Positions 52,789 to 63,641 of a stretch of 64,000 nt of DNA are shown in pieces. Source of the DNA: an uncultured Muribaculaceae bacterium (GTDB taxonomy: Bacteria > Bacteroidota > Bacteroidia > Bacteroidales > Muribaculaceae); the NCBI GenBank assembly GCA_910585275.1, contig CAJUCW010000001.1, positions 186,001 through 250,000 of the forward strand, in the 5' to 3' direction. Both the position numbers and the translations under genes were made by a program. Position 1 is the stretch's first letter, and each line of letters opens with the position of its first letter. The notes below the pieces were generated by a model. It did no database searches and had not been told where the DNA came from. It saw nothing but the letters and a program-made list of their open reading frames with translations.

Positions 52789-55700
52789 TCATTTTTTAAG
52801 TATTCGCTTTATATATTCCGACGGGAGCATCCCGAATTCCTCTTTGAAACACTGTCTGAAATAAGCCGCGCTGCTTATCCCCACCTTATACGACACTTCC
52901 GACATGGTCAACCGCCCCTCTATAATCAGTTTCTCGGCTATGTGCATTTTGGTTTTCCTGATATATTCGTTGGGCGACAAACCAGTTATGGCCTTCACCT
53001 TGCGATAAAGTGTTGACGAACTCATGCACAACGCTCCAGAGATGAAATTCACATCCACATTCTCACTTGGCAACGACCCGGATATTATGCCGTCGATACG
53101 TTCAAGAAACTCCTTATCGGCTTTCCCCATAGTATTGAGAATCTCCTTCCTTTTCTCTTCGAGCGAATTTATAAGCGACTTGCCATCATTCTCTTCGGCA
53201 GGAGTGATTTCGTGCCCCTGTTTGAATGCATCGGCGAGTTTCATTCTCTGGAGAAGGAGGTTGTTGATACGCGTCTGCAGCAGCGACGCGCTGAAAGGCT
53301 TGGTGAGATAACTGTCGGCGCCGTTTTCGTAGCCTTCCGCACGGTCGGCTTCGTTCACTTTGGCGGTAAGCAATATCACAGGTATGTGGCTCGTGCGAAG
53401 GTCGGCCTTCAGCTTACGCATCATCTCCACGCCGTCCATCACAGGCATCATTATGTCACTTACAACTATGGCGGGAATCAGTTCGAAAGCAAGCTTCAGA
53501 CCTTCTTCGCCGTTTTCCGCGCAATGCACGTCATATAAATCGGTAAACGACTGCCTGATATAGTCCCTTATATCGGCGTTGTCTTCCACCACGAGCACTA
53601 TAGGCTTTTCGCTCCCAGCCGTCGAAGCCTCCAGTCCGTCGTCTTCGGCGGCATCACAAACTTCAGACGATTCTTCCGTGTGCAAAGCCTCCGGATAATC
53701 TTCCCGCTTCGGAAGAGTGACGGTGAAGACCGACCCTTTCCCCGGCGTGCTTTCCACTGAAATCGTGCCGTGGTGAAGAGACACAAGATTCTTCACCAGT
53801 GAAAGACCGATGCCGGTGCCGGCTGCCTGATGCGGTCCGCTTTCCTGATAATATCTCTCGAAAATATGTGGTATGGCTTCCGGAGAGATTCCCATACCGG
53901 AATCTGCCACACTGAGTATAATGTCGTTGTCGTCCTGTGTGCAGTTGATATCCACATTCCCGATTTTTGTATATTTCAAGGCATTCGATATCAGGTTGTC
54001 GAGCACGACAGTCACGACTTCCTTGTCGAAAAGAGCTTCCATTTCGCCGCAAGCGGTGGAGACATTGACCTTTACATCCTTGTTCCTGTTAAGCTCCTTA
54101 TATTTCAACGCCACTTCATAGACCACGGAAGCAATGTTGCCATGGCAAACGCACAATCTGCGGTTCTGCGTTTCTGTTTTCCGGAATTCCAGAATTCTGT
54201 TCACGAGGTCAAGAAGACGGCGGGCGTTGCGCTGCACCATCTCTATGCTTCTTTTCTCTTTTTCCGGTATATGTCCCAGTTTGGAGAGGTCTTCAAGCGG
54301 TCCTACAATCAAGGTGAGCGGTGTGCGGAGTTCATGAGTGATGTTGGTATAGAAACGGAGGCGCTCGTCATTGAGTTCCAGCTCTCTGACATGGCGTTCT
54401 TTCTCCGCATGAAGCTGGGCTTCGGCATTGACCCTTCGCCTGTAAAGATAAAGCAACATACCGACGACTGCTATCAGGCAGACAAGATAAATGATTTTCG
54501 CCCACCATGATTTCCAAAATGGTGGGGGAAGAGTGATTTTTATTTCCGAAATATCACCCCACTCCTGATTGCGCAGACGTGTCTTCACCTTGAAAACATA
54601 GTTGCCGGAGGGAAGGTCACGATAAGTGGCCACGTTCCCACCTCTCGCCATTGTCCAATCTTCGTCGAGACCGGCCAGCATATAGGCATATTCCACTTCT
54701 CCCGCTATCGCGAAATTGCCGGTGGTGAACGAAATGTCGAAACTCGACTGTCCCGGCTTAAGCTTCACATTCTCTTTTCCAGAAAGCTGGATTACCGTCC
54801 GGTCGCCCGACGCAGTGTTCGACGGATTCAATATCGAAAGTTCGATAAGCACCGCCGGCGGCGCGGGTATTTTTTCAAGTGCCTTCACAGGATTAAACAT
54901 GCAAAGCCCGCTTATGGCACCGAAATAAAGATTCCCCTGTTTGTCCGAGGCCACGCTGTGTGTCAAAAAGTTACCCAACGGCACATAATCGCGGTGGGAA
55001 TAATTATGGATTCCATGCGACGTAACGCAACTTATGCCTCCGTTTGTTGATATCCATATATTCCCTCCTCTGTCTTGCGCTATCGCCTGTACGTGCGAGT
55101 TATCAAGCCCCGACGCCTTGTTGACAAGGTCGAACTCTCCCGGCGTGGACAATATGTCGGGAAACATCAGCAACCCCTCACCCGTGGCAATCCATATATT
55201 GCCGTCACGGCTTCGGAATATGTCGTTGACGGTATTGGAGGGCAACCCCGAATTTACATCCAGACATCTCAATTGTTTAAATCCGGAGTCGGTAACCCAT
55301 AATCCCGACCCGAACGTGCCGACAAGAATTTCATTTTCCGAAACAGGGAAAATACGTCTCACAAAATTATTGCCGACTTCGAACGGCCCTTCGGGGCCTG
55401 CCGCGCCTTGAATCCATGTCCATACGCCTTCGCTTGAGGCAAACGCCACCCTTCCGTCGGGAAGACCCGCTATGTCACGCACGTCGATGCGGTTCCCTGT
55501 CGGGAATATATTTTTAAATGTGTCGGATGCAGGGTCATAGACCACGGCGCCGGCATTGAAAAAACCGAACCAAAGCTTTCCGTCGGGAGATTTCCAAGAC
55601 GATTGCACAATATCGCCCGGCAAACCATCCTTTACACCATACGACCTTATTTTTTTGTCGCCGTCGAAAACGTCGAGTCCCCCGCCGTCTTTTCCCACCC

Positions 55701-56874
55701 AAAGCCGGTTGTCATAGTCGGCAATCACCGTGAAAACGCTGCTTGCCGATGTCACTTCTCCTGCCATGGAGTTGCTTCCAGGATACAATCCGAATGGAGG
55801 CACCTCATTTCTTATAAGGTTCACGCCCCCTCCCCAGCTCCCGGCCCAGATATTCGAATGCCGGTCTTGAAAAAGACATCTCACGGAAGGGCTCGACAAA
55901 AAGCTTCTTCCTGTGCCTGATTCTATAATATTGCATTTGAAGCTTCCGGGATTCGAGAATATACTGTCGGAAAGCGCGATAGAAGCAATCCCTCCCCGCT
56001 CCATGGCTATCCAGAGACGATTGTCGGAAAACTGGCGGATATCCGCCACAGGATGGCGCAGTTCCGGATGCCATTTGCTGTAATCGGTAAACGAATTGTC
56101 GTCTCTGTTGAACAGAATCAGTCCGGTGGAACCGCCAATCCATATATTGTCCAATGAATCCTTATAGACGCATTCGAGGTCGGCCGAAGGCAACGCCCCT
56201 TCCTTTCCCGGAGCGGGAAGAAAATTACGAGCCGTCTTGTGGGCGATATCGATCACTGTAAAACCGTGGTGCTTGTGGGCTACATAAAGGAATCCGTCGT
56301 CGCCGTCGAGCACACGCCACACGGAAGCCTCCGGCATCCCTTTCACCGTCGATGAATCGAAGTGGATGAATTCACCGGTCTCCGAATCAAGATGGTCGAT
56401 TCCGCGCCAGTAGGTGGCCACCCATATACCGCCGTCGGAAGCGGGAGCGACGCATGTTACGTCGTCTGCGGCTATGCTGGAAGGAGAGGAGTCGTGTCGG
56501 TAGGCCGTGAATGTGTCTTCCTCATAATTATATGCGTTCAAGCCCGCACGCTGGGTGGCAATCCACAAAACCGGACGCCGGGGGTCGTCGATTATGCAAT
56601 TTAGTTCGTTGCCGGTCAGTCCCGACGCATTGGTAAGCTCGTCTTTGAGATACGTCTTGAAGGCATGTCCGTCAAAACGGTTAAGGCCCTCGTCGGTGGC
56701 TATCCATATAAAACCTTGTTTGTCCTGGGCGATACCCACAACGTGGTTGTTGCTGAGTCCGCGTTCCACACCAAGACGGCTGAGCCATATTTCCTCGCGG
56801 GCGACGGCGCTTGCCGGGCATAAAAGCCACGCCAGAATTGTTGTCGCATAGACTATGATGGAAGGTAGCTTCAT
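52789..56874 (-). CDS. Hybrid two-component system regulator (HTCS) of the PUL
   Basis: 1361 residues combining sensor, kinase and DNA-binding regulator in one chain. After a signal peptide come periplasmic two-component propeller repeats (about 30-690), a Y_Y_Y domain (to about 775) and one transmembrane helix (about 785). Then follow a histidine kinase (HELRTPLTLIVGPLE, His about 846; GTGIGLSLVKNLV), a receiver domain (VVSDIMMPVMDG, Asp about 1141) and an AraC-type HTH domain (about 1260-1361, ending KEEFGMLPSEYIKRILKK). All key residues are present. It should sense a glycan fragment and activate the divergent SusC/SusD genes. Confidence 0.96.
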   Translation of the reverse strand: MKLPSIIVYATTILAWLLCPASAVAREEIWLSRLGVERGLSNNHVVGIAQDKQGFIWIATDEGLNRFDGHAFKTYLKDELTNASGLTGNELNCIIDDPRRPVLWIATQRAGLNAYNYEEDTFTAYRHDSSPSSIAADDVTCVAPASDGGIWVATYWRGIDHLDSETGEFIHFDSSTVKGMPEASVWRVLDGDDGFLYVAHKHHGFTVIDIAHKTARNFLPAPGKEGALPSADLECVYKDSLDNIWIGGSTGLILFNRDDNSFTDYSKWHPELRHPVADIRQFSDNRLWIAMERGGIASIALSDSIFSNPGSFKCNIIESGTGRSFLSSPSVRCLFQDRHSNIWAGSWGGGVNLIRNEVPPFGLYPGSNSMAGEVTSASSVFTVIADYDNRLWVGKDGGGLDVFDGDKKIRSYGVKDGLPGDIVQSSWKSPDGKLWFGFFNAGAVVYDPASDTFKNIFPTGNRIDVRDIAGLPDGRVAFASSEGVWTWIQGAAGPEGPFEVGNNFVRRIFPVSENEILVGTFGSGLWVTDSGFKQLRCLDVNSGLPSNTVNDIFRSRDGNIWIATGEGLLMFPDILSTPGEFDLVNKASGLDNSHVQAIAQDRGGNIWISTNGGISCVTSHGIHNYSHRDYVPLGNFLTHSVASDKQGNLYFGAISGLCMFNPVKALEKIPAPPAVLIELSILNPSNTASGDRTVIQLSGKENVKLKPGQSSFDISFTTGNFAIAGEVEYAYMLAGLDEDWTMARGGNVATYRDLPSGNYVFKVKTRLRNQEWGDISEIKITLPPPFWKSWWAKIIYLVCLIAVVGMLLYLYRRRVNAEAQLHAEKERHVRELELNDERLRFYTNITHELRTPLTLIVGPLEDLSKLGHIPEKEKRSIEMVQRNARRLLDLVNRILEFRKTETQNRRLCVCHGNIASVVYEVALKYKELNRNKDVKVNVSTACGEMEALFDKEVVTVVLDNLISNALKYTKIGNVDINCTQDDNDIILSVADSGMGISPEAIPHIFERYYQESGPHQAAGTGIGLSLVKNLVSLHHGTISVESTPGKGSVFTVTLPKREDYPEALHTEESSEVCDAAEDDGLEASTAGSEKPIVLVVEDNADIRDYIRQSFTDLYDVHCAENGEEGLKLAFELIPAIVVSDIMMPVMDGVEMMRKLKADLRTSHIPVILLTAKVNEADRAEGYENGADSYLTKPFSASLLQTRINNLLLQRMKLADAFKQGHEITPAEENDGKSLINSLEEKRKEILNTMGKADKEFLERIDGIISGSLPSENVDVNFISGALCMSSSTLYRKVKAITGLSPNEYIRKTKMHIAEKLIIEGRLTMSEVSYKVGISSAAYFRQCFKEEFGMLPSEYIKRILKK

Positions 56875-56986
56875 GGTTGATTCGTGTTATATATTTTGGC
56901 AGAGTTGAACGGCAACCCCGCTTATCCGCTTCAAAGATAACCATTATTCCGTTATTCAAGCCACTCAAATCAATCATTAAATCACG

Positions 56987-57020
56987 ATTGAATGATTTAT
57001 ATAGCCAAATTGAATGATTT
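56987..57020. promoter_or_regulatory. Direct repeats, candidate HTCS operator
   Basis: ATTGAATGATTT occurs twice, at 56987-56998 and 57009-57020, with starts 22 bp apart (two helical turns). The site lies 28 bp before the -7 element of the PUL and in the divergent region shared with the HTCS gene. AraC-type regulators often bind such paired direct repeats, so this is the best operator candidate; binding is inferred. Confidence 0.6.
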
Positions 57021-57047
57021 TTGAACGAATCTATCCGTAAATTACAT

Positions 57048-57055
57048 TAATTTTG
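57048..57055 (+). promoter_or_regulatory. -7 element of the PUL promoter
   Basis: TAATTTTG matches TAnnTTTG. A TTTG at 57020-57023 overlaps the second direct repeat but is 24 bp away, longer than ideal, which is typical of promoters that need an activator. The leader to the first PUL gene is about 110 nt. Confidence 0.55.
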
Positions 57056-57172
57056 CACCCACATCATGAGAACTCCTGTTAAACTACCCCCATGCACTGC
57101 AAGAGTAAACACCGGGAATTCCCAGTTAAAGCATATCAATAAACCAAAATAACTTAATAATCTTAGAATCGC

Positions 57173-58801
57173 ATGAAATTGTTTTCTAAATGTCTTTCGG
57201 CAGGCTTGTGCCTGTCGATGATTGCAGGACTCACCGCCTGCAGCAGCGATGACGACTGGAAAGACGTTGACGGCGCCGCGCCTCAGCTTCAGCTGAAATC
57301 CTCCCACGAAAGGACCGAAGCCGGACGCAACATCAACATCAGCGGAGAAGTGGCCGACAACGACGGCATCTCCACCATCGACCTGATTTGCCACGCGCTC
57401 AACCTCAACAAGCGAATCAATCTTATCGAAATCTACGGTGAACCTCAGAAGAGTTATAATCTCGACTACAGTTTCAAAATCCAGGAAAACGAAACCGGAG
57501 ACGATTTTACAATCGACGTGGTTATTACCGACATCGGCGGCCGCAAGGAGACCCAGCAGGTGAAAGTGACCCTTGACGGCGACTTCCGCGCCCCTGTCTT
57601 CACAGCTGCCCCCGACAAGGAAATCACCGTTATCCTGAAGCCGGAAACTTTCTTCAACCTCCAGTTTACTGTTGAAGACAACCGCGTGGTGGATTACGTG
57701 GAAATCGACATCAAAGACGTGACCGCAGGCGAAGAAGGAGCCCAATCATTATCGGGATTCCCACGCAAAGTCGATGGCAACGGGTCCGGGAAATTCGAGT
57801 TTGCCGAAAAGCTTTCGCTTCCGAGCGAAAAGGCCGTGCTCCTTGCCTCGGTGACGGCATACGACAAGGAAGCCAACGAAGCCGCACACTCCACAGCCAT
57901 CACATCTAAAATCAACGTGCAGCCGCTTCCCGACTTTGAGAAAATCTATCTCTGCGACGTTGCCACCGCAGCCGAACTTAACAGCGACGTCTTCGGAGTG
58001 CCGATGCTCATTGACCACGTGGGAGAATACAAATATCGCGCACGCTACTACAACGAGAAAGCCGGCACTGAAATCTGTTTCCTCGCCCAGAAGACAGACT
58101 TCGGCCCCATCTGCTTCGGCCCGATGAAAGACAACGCCCAGACTCTTGGCGATGACCCCTCGGAGGTTGGCCGCATAAAACTCGACCAGGCGGGCGTGTA
58201 TTATCTCATCGACGTGGATACATACAACCGTACATATTCATTCTCCACCTATCCCATAAGCGAGGCTATCGACCCCGTGATGCATCTCCATTACGGACAA
58301 AACGATCTCAACACATGGTGGGAAACCAACCCCGACAAGGATGGCGACATCTGGTGGCAGGAATTCTATTTCGGACCGATGAGCGGAAACCCGAGAGAGG
58401 TGACAAAGATGACCCAGGACTCGAAGAACCCCCATGTCTATTATATTGAAGACTGGAATCTCGAGGCCGGACAGGAAATGAACTTCGCTATCCACAACTG
58501 GCATCACGACGGATGGTGGAACTTTACGACATGGCGTGTTGACAACTCTTCCGACCCCGACAAATTCATGTATTACGGCAATTACATCCCCGCCACATCT
58601 CACTACGAGAGCAACGACGACTATTTCCAGTTCAAATATGGTGACACTCCCGGCTTCGACCTCGGCCAGTGGGGTTCTGAAGACTATCGCAAGAAATTCG
58701 TTCCGGACAACTGGGTGAAACCGACAGTTCAGAACGGTGGAAAATACAAACTTATTTTCGACGCGCATCTCGAGCGCGCCCGTCTCGTTCCCCAGAACTG
58801 A
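57173..58801 (+). CDS. Surface glycan-binding-like lipoprotein of the PUL (SusE/SusF-like)
   Basis: 542 residues with a lipobox (LTAC, lipidated Cys 23) followed by the acidic SSDDD stretch typical of surface-exposed lipoproteins. Ig-like beta-domains follow at about 35-130 and 135-245. The C-terminal half has two SusE/SusF-like modules rich in Trp and Tyr (for example DLNTWWETNPDKDGDIWW and NFAIHNWHHDGWWNFTTW) that fit carbohydrate binding. It is the first gene of the PUL, placed before susC instead of after susD, which is less usual. Substrate unknown. Confidence 0.8.
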   Translation: MKLFSKCLSAGLCLSMIAGLTACSSDDDWKDVDGAAPQLQLKSSHERTEAGRNINISGEVADNDGISTIDLICHALNLNKRINLIEIYGEPQKSYNLDYSFKIQENETGDDFTIDVVITDIGGRKETQQVKVTLDGDFRAPVFTAAPDKEITVILKPETFFNLQFTVEDNRVVDYVEIDIKDVTAGEEGAQSLSGFPRKVDGNGSGKFEFAEKLSLPSEKAVLLASVTAYDKEANEAAHSTAITSKINVQPLPDFEKIYLCDVATAAELNSDVFGVPMLIDHVGEYKYRARYYNEKAGTEICFLAQKTDFGPICFGPMKDNAQTLGDDPSEVGRIKLDQAGVYYLIDVDTYNRTYSFSTYPISEAIDPVMHLHYGQNDLNTWWETNPDKDGDIWWQEFYFGPMSGNPREVTKMTQDSKNPHVYYIEDWNLEAGQEMNFAIHNWHHDGWWNFTTWRVDNSSDPDKFMYYGNYIPATSHYESNDDYFQFKYGDTPGFDLGQWGSEDYRKKFVPDNWVKPTVQNGGKYKLIFDAHLERARLVPQN

Positions 58802-58889
58802 CTTTAATTAACAGGCGGCGGCAACTGTCTTCCGCACGATTCCGCCGCTTCCACATATTCTTAGACAATATCCATACATTGCATTTATC

Positions 58890-61800
58890 ATGAAAAAATA
58901 TATTCTGACCTTATGCTTCGCGCTTCTCGGCCTAACGGCAATGGCGCAAGACATAGCCGTCAGCGGACAAGTCACTTCCAAGACCGACGGCGAGCCGCTT
59001 ATCGGAGCCACAGTCCGCGTGAAAGGTACCAACCAGGGCATCGCCACCGACATCGACGGCAATTACTCCCTACGCAACGTAAATCCGAAAGGCACCCTTA
59101 TTTTCAATTATGTAGGTTATCAGGAAATCGAAATTCCCGTCAACGGCAGAACCGTCATCAACGCAGAGATGTCGGAAACTTCTTCATCGCTCGACGAACT
59201 TGTGGTCGTTGGTTACGGTGTGGCCAAGAAAAGCGACCTCACCAGCTCAATCTCCACTATCAAGGGTAGCGACCTCAACGAGATGGTCACCGGCAACGCC
59301 ATGGACGCTATCCAGGGCCGCGTGCCCGGCGTGCAGGTTGCCACCGGCGGCGGACCGGGCGCCAATCCGAAGGTAATGATCCGCGGCGTCACAACCGTGG
59401 GTGACTCAAGCCCCCTCTATGTGGTGGACGGTGTGCCCCTCAACGCCAACAACATCAATTTCATCAACAACAACGACATCGAGAGCATGGAAGTGCTCAA
59501 AGACGCTTCCGCATCTGCCATCTATGGTACGCGCGCTTCAAACGGCGTAATCATCATCACAACCAAGAAAGGTAAATCGGGTCAGACTCATGTAGATTTC
59601 TCCGCATCTGTGGGCTGGCAGCACATCGTGAAGCCGAGCATAGCCTGGGCCGACGAATATGAGGAAGTCTTCAACACCCGCTATGCCAACGACGGCCGCG
59701 TGGCTCCCTGGAACTCTCCCTATGTGGATTATGCCCCGGTTGACGGCACCGACTGGTGGAAAGAGGTAGTTAAACCCGCCGCCCTCGTGCAGAACTATTC
59801 GCTCAGCGTGCGCGGAGGCAACGACAAATACGTCTATAGCCTTTCCGTAGGTTATTTCAAAAACAACTCCCAGTTCGACTACGGTTATTGGGACAAACTC
59901 AACGTACGCCTCAACACGGAGTTCAACTTCACAGACTGGCTGAAAGCCGGCCTCGATATTGCTCCCAACATGGAGAAATGGGAAAACTCTCCCGAAGTGT
60001 TCGGAGCAGCAATGTCGATGGACCCGACAACACCTGTTTTCCGTCCAGAAAGCGAATGGGACCCCTCGAACCCGATGAACAACTACCAGCGTTCATACAA
60101 TAACCAGGAATGGAACCCCGTGGCTTCAGTGGCTCGTATGGACAACAAGACAACCAAGATGCAGGTGCTCATGAACCCCTACATCCAGGTGCAGCCCATC
60201 AAACAGCTCACTCTCCGCACCCAGTTCGGCGTCAACGCATGGTATCAGCGCAACGACTATTATGACTATGCATTCCATATCGACGCACTCGAACAGAACA
60301 TCAAGGACAAGGCGGGAAGGAACTATACAGACCAGCTCAACTGGACCTGGAACAACACCATAACCTACATGGATACCTTCGCCGACAAACACAACCTCAC
60401 CGCCATGGTCGGCTTCACGGGAGAGCGCTACGCCGAATGGTGGAACAAGGCGTCGCGTCAGGACATCCCCGGCATGAGCGACCTTCTCCACGAGGTGAGC
60501 GCGGGCACGGGCGACCAGTTCGCGGAAGGCAACTCAAGCTACACCACCCTCGCTTCTTTCCTCGGGCGTATAATGTATAACTACGACAGCCGCTATTACC
60601 TCACGGCATCCATTCGTACGGACGGCAGCTCAAGATTCCCGACGGGCAACAAATGGGCTACATTCCCCTCCGTCTCTGTGGCATGGCGCCTTTCTGAAGA
60701 AGCATTCATGGAAAACACCCGCTCATGGCTCGACAATGCTAAAATCCGCCTCGGCTGGGGTAAGGTGGGCAACCAGAACATCAATCCGGGTCTGTTCATG
60801 TCAACTCTCAACAACGGCGTGAACTACGTATTCGGAACCACCCCGACCCGCTATCCCTCCACAATAATGGCTCAGATGGGCAACCCCAACCTTAAATGGG
60901 AAACCGTTGAGGATATAGACTTCGGTATCGACGCAACATTCCTATCCAACCGATTGAACCTCACCTTCGATCTTTATCAGAAGACAAGCCACGACATGCT
61001 TTACGCACGTCAGAGCCAGCTCATAATGGGTCTTCCCACCTGGATGGGAGCACTCACCCAGAACATCGGCCAGATGAGGGCGCGCGGCTGGGAACTCTCG
61101 CTCAACTGGAACGACAAGGTAGGCGAATTCGGATATAACGTGGGTGTGCAGCTCTCAGGAGTGCGCAACAAAGCCATCAAGTTCTCGGGCGACGGTCCGG
61201 TTTGGGGCGGCAGCGGTCTCTCCGAAAGTATCATCCGCAATGACGACGGCGGCCTTATCTCCCGCTTCTTCGGCTATCAGGCCGACGGACTCTTCCAGAA
61301 TTGGGAAGACGTGTATTCGCACACCGACGAACACGGCACCCTCATACAGCCTGATGCCCAGCCCGGCGACATCCGTTTCCTCGACCTCAACCACGACGGT
61401 AAGCTGACCGACGAGGACAAAAGATTCATCGGCAATCCATATCCCGACCTCATGGTGGGCTTCAACCTCGGGGCCAACTGGAAGGGATTCGATTTCCTCG
61501 CCAACTTCTACGGCACTTTCGGCAACGACATCTTCAACCTCCAGAAGCAGCGTTATTCAGGCAACAGCGGCCAGAACGTATATCGCGGCACCCTCGAAAA
61601 GGTATGGCACGGGGAAGGCACAAGCAACGACATACCGCGCCTCTCCTACAACGACCTCAACCAGAACTACGGCAGGGTTTCGAGCTTCTACGTGGAAGAC
61701 GGCAGCTATTTCCGTTGCAAGCTCCTCACGCTGGGCTATACGCTCCCGGCAAGCATAATGGGTGATTTCAACCTCCGCGTATATTTCTCTGCCCAGAACC

Positions 61801-61937
61801 TCTTCACTTTCACAAAATATGACGGCATGGACCCCGAACGCCCCTTCTACGACGGATCATCTATCGAAACCGGCATCGACCGTGCCAACTACCCCACGCC
61901 GAAAACATTCCTCTTCGGTGTTGACTTCAAATTCTAA
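58890..61937 (+). CDS. SusC/RagA-type TonB-dependent outer-membrane transporter
   Basis: 1015 residues with a signal peptide (YILTLCFALLGLTAMAQ). A carboxypeptidase-regulatory-like domain lies at about 22-100 (SGQVTSKTDGEPLIGATVRV). The plug has DELVVVGYG and VMIRGVTTVGDSSPLYVVDG (about 165), and the barrel ends in FLFGVDFKF with a terminal Phe. It imports oligosaccharides across the outer membrane together with the SusD partner that follows after 15 bp. Confidence 0.96.
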   Translation: MKKYILTLCFALLGLTAMAQDIAVSGQVTSKTDGEPLIGATVRVKGTNQGIATDIDGNYSLRNVNPKGTLIFNYVGYQEIEIPVNGRTVINAEMSETSSSLDELVVVGYGVAKKSDLTSSISTIKGSDLNEMVTGNAMDAIQGRVPGVQVATGGGPGANPKVMIRGVTTVGDSSPLYVVDGVPLNANNINFINNNDIESMEVLKDASASAIYGTRASNGVIIITTKKGKSGQTHVDFSASVGWQHIVKPSIAWADEYEEVFNTRYANDGRVAPWNSPYVDYAPVDGTDWWKEVVKPAALVQNYSLSVRGGNDKYVYSLSVGYFKNNSQFDYGYWDKLNVRLNTEFNFTDWLKAGLDIAPNMEKWENSPEVFGAAMSMDPTTPVFRPESEWDPSNPMNNYQRSYNNQEWNPVASVARMDNKTTKMQVLMNPYIQVQPIKQLTLRTQFGVNAWYQRNDYYDYAFHIDALEQNIKDKAGRNYTDQLNWTWNNTITYMDTFADKHNLTAMVGFTGERYAEWWNKASRQDIPGMSDLLHEVSAGTGDQFAEGNSSYTTLASFLGRIMYNYDSRYYLTASIRTDGSSRFPTGNKWATFPSVSVAWRLSEEAFMENTRSWLDNAKIRLGWGKVGNQNINPGLFMSTLNNGVNYVFGTTPTRYPSTIMAQMGNPNLKWETVEDIDFGIDATFLSNRLNLTFDLYQKTSHDMLYARQSQLIMGLPTWMGALTQNIGQMRARGWELSLNWNDKVGEFGYNVGVQLSGVRNKAIKFSGDGPVWGGSGLSESIIRNDDGGLISRFFGYQADGLFQNWEDVYSHTDEHGTLIQPDAQPGDIRFLDLNHDGKLTDEDKRFIGNPYPDLMVGFNLGANWKGFDFLANFYGTFGNDIFNLQKQRYSGNSGQNVYRGTLEKVWHGEGTSNDIPRLSYNDLNQNYGRVSSFYVEDGSYFRCKLLTLGYTLPASIMGDFNLRVYFSAQNLFTFTKYDGMDPERPFYDGSSIETGIDRANYPTPKTFLFGVDFKF

Positions 61938-61952
61938 ATATCTGAAAATACG

Positions 61953-63632
61953 ATGAAAAAGATTATATATTCTCTCGCTGTCATTGCAGGCATGTCTGCG
62001 TTGACCTCTTGCAACGACTTCCTAACGGAAGACATCCGAGGCACCGAGAACCTCGACACATATTTCCAAAATGAAGACGAGGTGAATTCATACGTCGGCG
62101 GTTGCTATTTTGAAATCACGAAAGGTGGCGACTGGTGGCAGATCTACAACACCTGGCTTCTTTCCGACATGACCACCGACGACCTCTGGGACGGCAACAC
62201 CACCCAGGACGACGGATACCAGGACATCTCACACTTCATGCCCAACGCCGCCACCAACGGCATTATCAAGAACTTCTGGGGCGCACGCTATCAGGGAATC
62301 ACCACCTGCAACATTGCATTGCAACGCATACCCGGGGCGAACATGGACGAAGCCTTGCGCAGTATCCGCATGGCGGAAGTACGTTTCCTACGCGCTTTCT
62401 TCTATTTCGACCTTGTGCGCAACTTCGGTGGCGTGCCCCTCGTGAAAGAATATACGGGAAGCACCGAAGGCATACAACGTTCGTCGCAGGAGGAATGCTA
62501 CGCTTTCATAGAACAGGAGCTTAAAGATGCAGCCGCCGTGCTTCCACAGCGTAGCCAATGGTCGGCCGCCGACATGGGACGTGCCACACGTGGTGCCGCT
62601 CTCGGAATCCTCGGCAAGGCCCAGCTTTACCAAGGTAAATGGGAAGAGGCCAAAGCCACTCTCAAAACCATTATCGACGAAGGCGAATACAGACTTCTCG
62701 ACAATTTCGGCGACGTATGGAGTGCGAAACACAACAACAGCGCGGAGTCCATTTTCGAAGTGCAGCAGGCTTACCTCGGCGAGCAATACAATCTCGGAAG
62801 TTCGCTTACAATCATGACCGGTTGCCGCAACGGCGTGGGCGACGGTTGGTCGTGGGGACAGCCCACTTCCGACCTTGAGAATGCGTTTATCGCTGCAGGC
62901 GACAACGAGCGTCTCCGCTGGACCATCATCAAGACCGCCTGCACTGAAATTGCCGGCGAATCGGAATTCAGCAGATTCATTGCCAATAACAGTTCAATAG
63001 GAGCAATCTCTGACTCTAAATTTGTGGGTTACAAAAATGACTTCGGTTGGACCGACGCTACCTACAACAACACCTACATCATCGACCCTGCACAGCATAA
63101 ATCGGCTCGTATCATCCGCAAATACTTTCTTCCGCTCGAAGATCGTCCCGAGGTATATGGCGCAACCAACAAAGTGCCTCTCAACCATCGCGTGCTCCGC
63201 TATGCCGACGTGCTCCTGATGTATGCCGAGGCCTGTGCCGAGACCGGCGACAACACCAATGCCCAGAACGCCCTCAATGAGGTGCGCGCCAGAGTGAACC
63301 TCGCCCCCGTTACCTCGACTGGCACCGTCCTCCGCGATGCCGTACGTGCCGAGCGCCGTCTCGAGCTCGCCCACGAGCAGTGCCGTCTCTACGACCTGCG
63401 CCGCTGGGACTGCGAAAACGGCAAGAAGATGATGTGCAACGTCTTCGGACCTAACGGTACGTTCGTGAAATACAACACCGGAGAGAACGCCGACATATAT
63501 GAAAAGTGGAACCAGGGCGAGACAAGCGACAAAGGCACTCGTTTCAACGAGAACCGCGACCTTCTCTACCCCATTCCGCAATATGAAGTTCAGCATTCCA
63601 ACGGTGCGATTATACAAAATCCCGGTTATTAA
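61953..63632 (+). CDS. SusD/RagB-type outer-membrane glycan-binding lipoprotein
   Basis: 559 residues with a lipobox (LTSC, Cys 20) and start MKKIIYSLAVIAGMSALTS. It has TPR-like helices characteristic of SusD (EVRFLRAFFYFDLVRNFGGV at about 145) and a C-terminal RagB/SusD domain with EVRARVNLAPVTS and ERRLELAHEQCRLYDLRRWD (about 470). It forms the lid of the SusC transporter. A stable hairpin follows the stop codon. Confidence 0.96.
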   Translation: MKKIIYSLAVIAGMSALTSCNDFLTEDIRGTENLDTYFQNEDEVNSYVGGCYFEITKGGDWWQIYNTWLLSDMTTDDLWDGNTTQDDGYQDISHFMPNAATNGIIKNFWGARYQGITTCNIALQRIPGANMDEALRSIRMAEVRFLRAFFYFDLVRNFGGVPLVKEYTGSTEGIQRSSQEECYAFIEQELKDAAAVLPQRSQWSAADMGRATRGAALGILGKAQLYQGKWEEAKATLKTIIDEGEYRLLDNFGDVWSAKHNNSAESIFEVQQAYLGEQYNLGSSLTIMTGCRNGVGDGWSWGQPTSDLENAFIAAGDNERLRWTIIKTACTEIAGESEFSRFIANNSSIGAISDSKFVGYKNDFGWTDATYNNTYIIDPAQHKSARIIRKYFLPLEDRPEVYGATNKVPLNHRVLRYADVLLMYAEACAETGDNTNAQNALNEVRARVNLAPVTSTGTVLRDAVRAERRLELAHEQCRLYDLRRWDCENGKKMMCNVFGPNGTFVKYNTGENADIYEKWNQGETSDKGTRFNENRDLLYPIPQYEVQHSNGAIIQNPGY

Positions 63633-63641
63633 ACGTTATAT

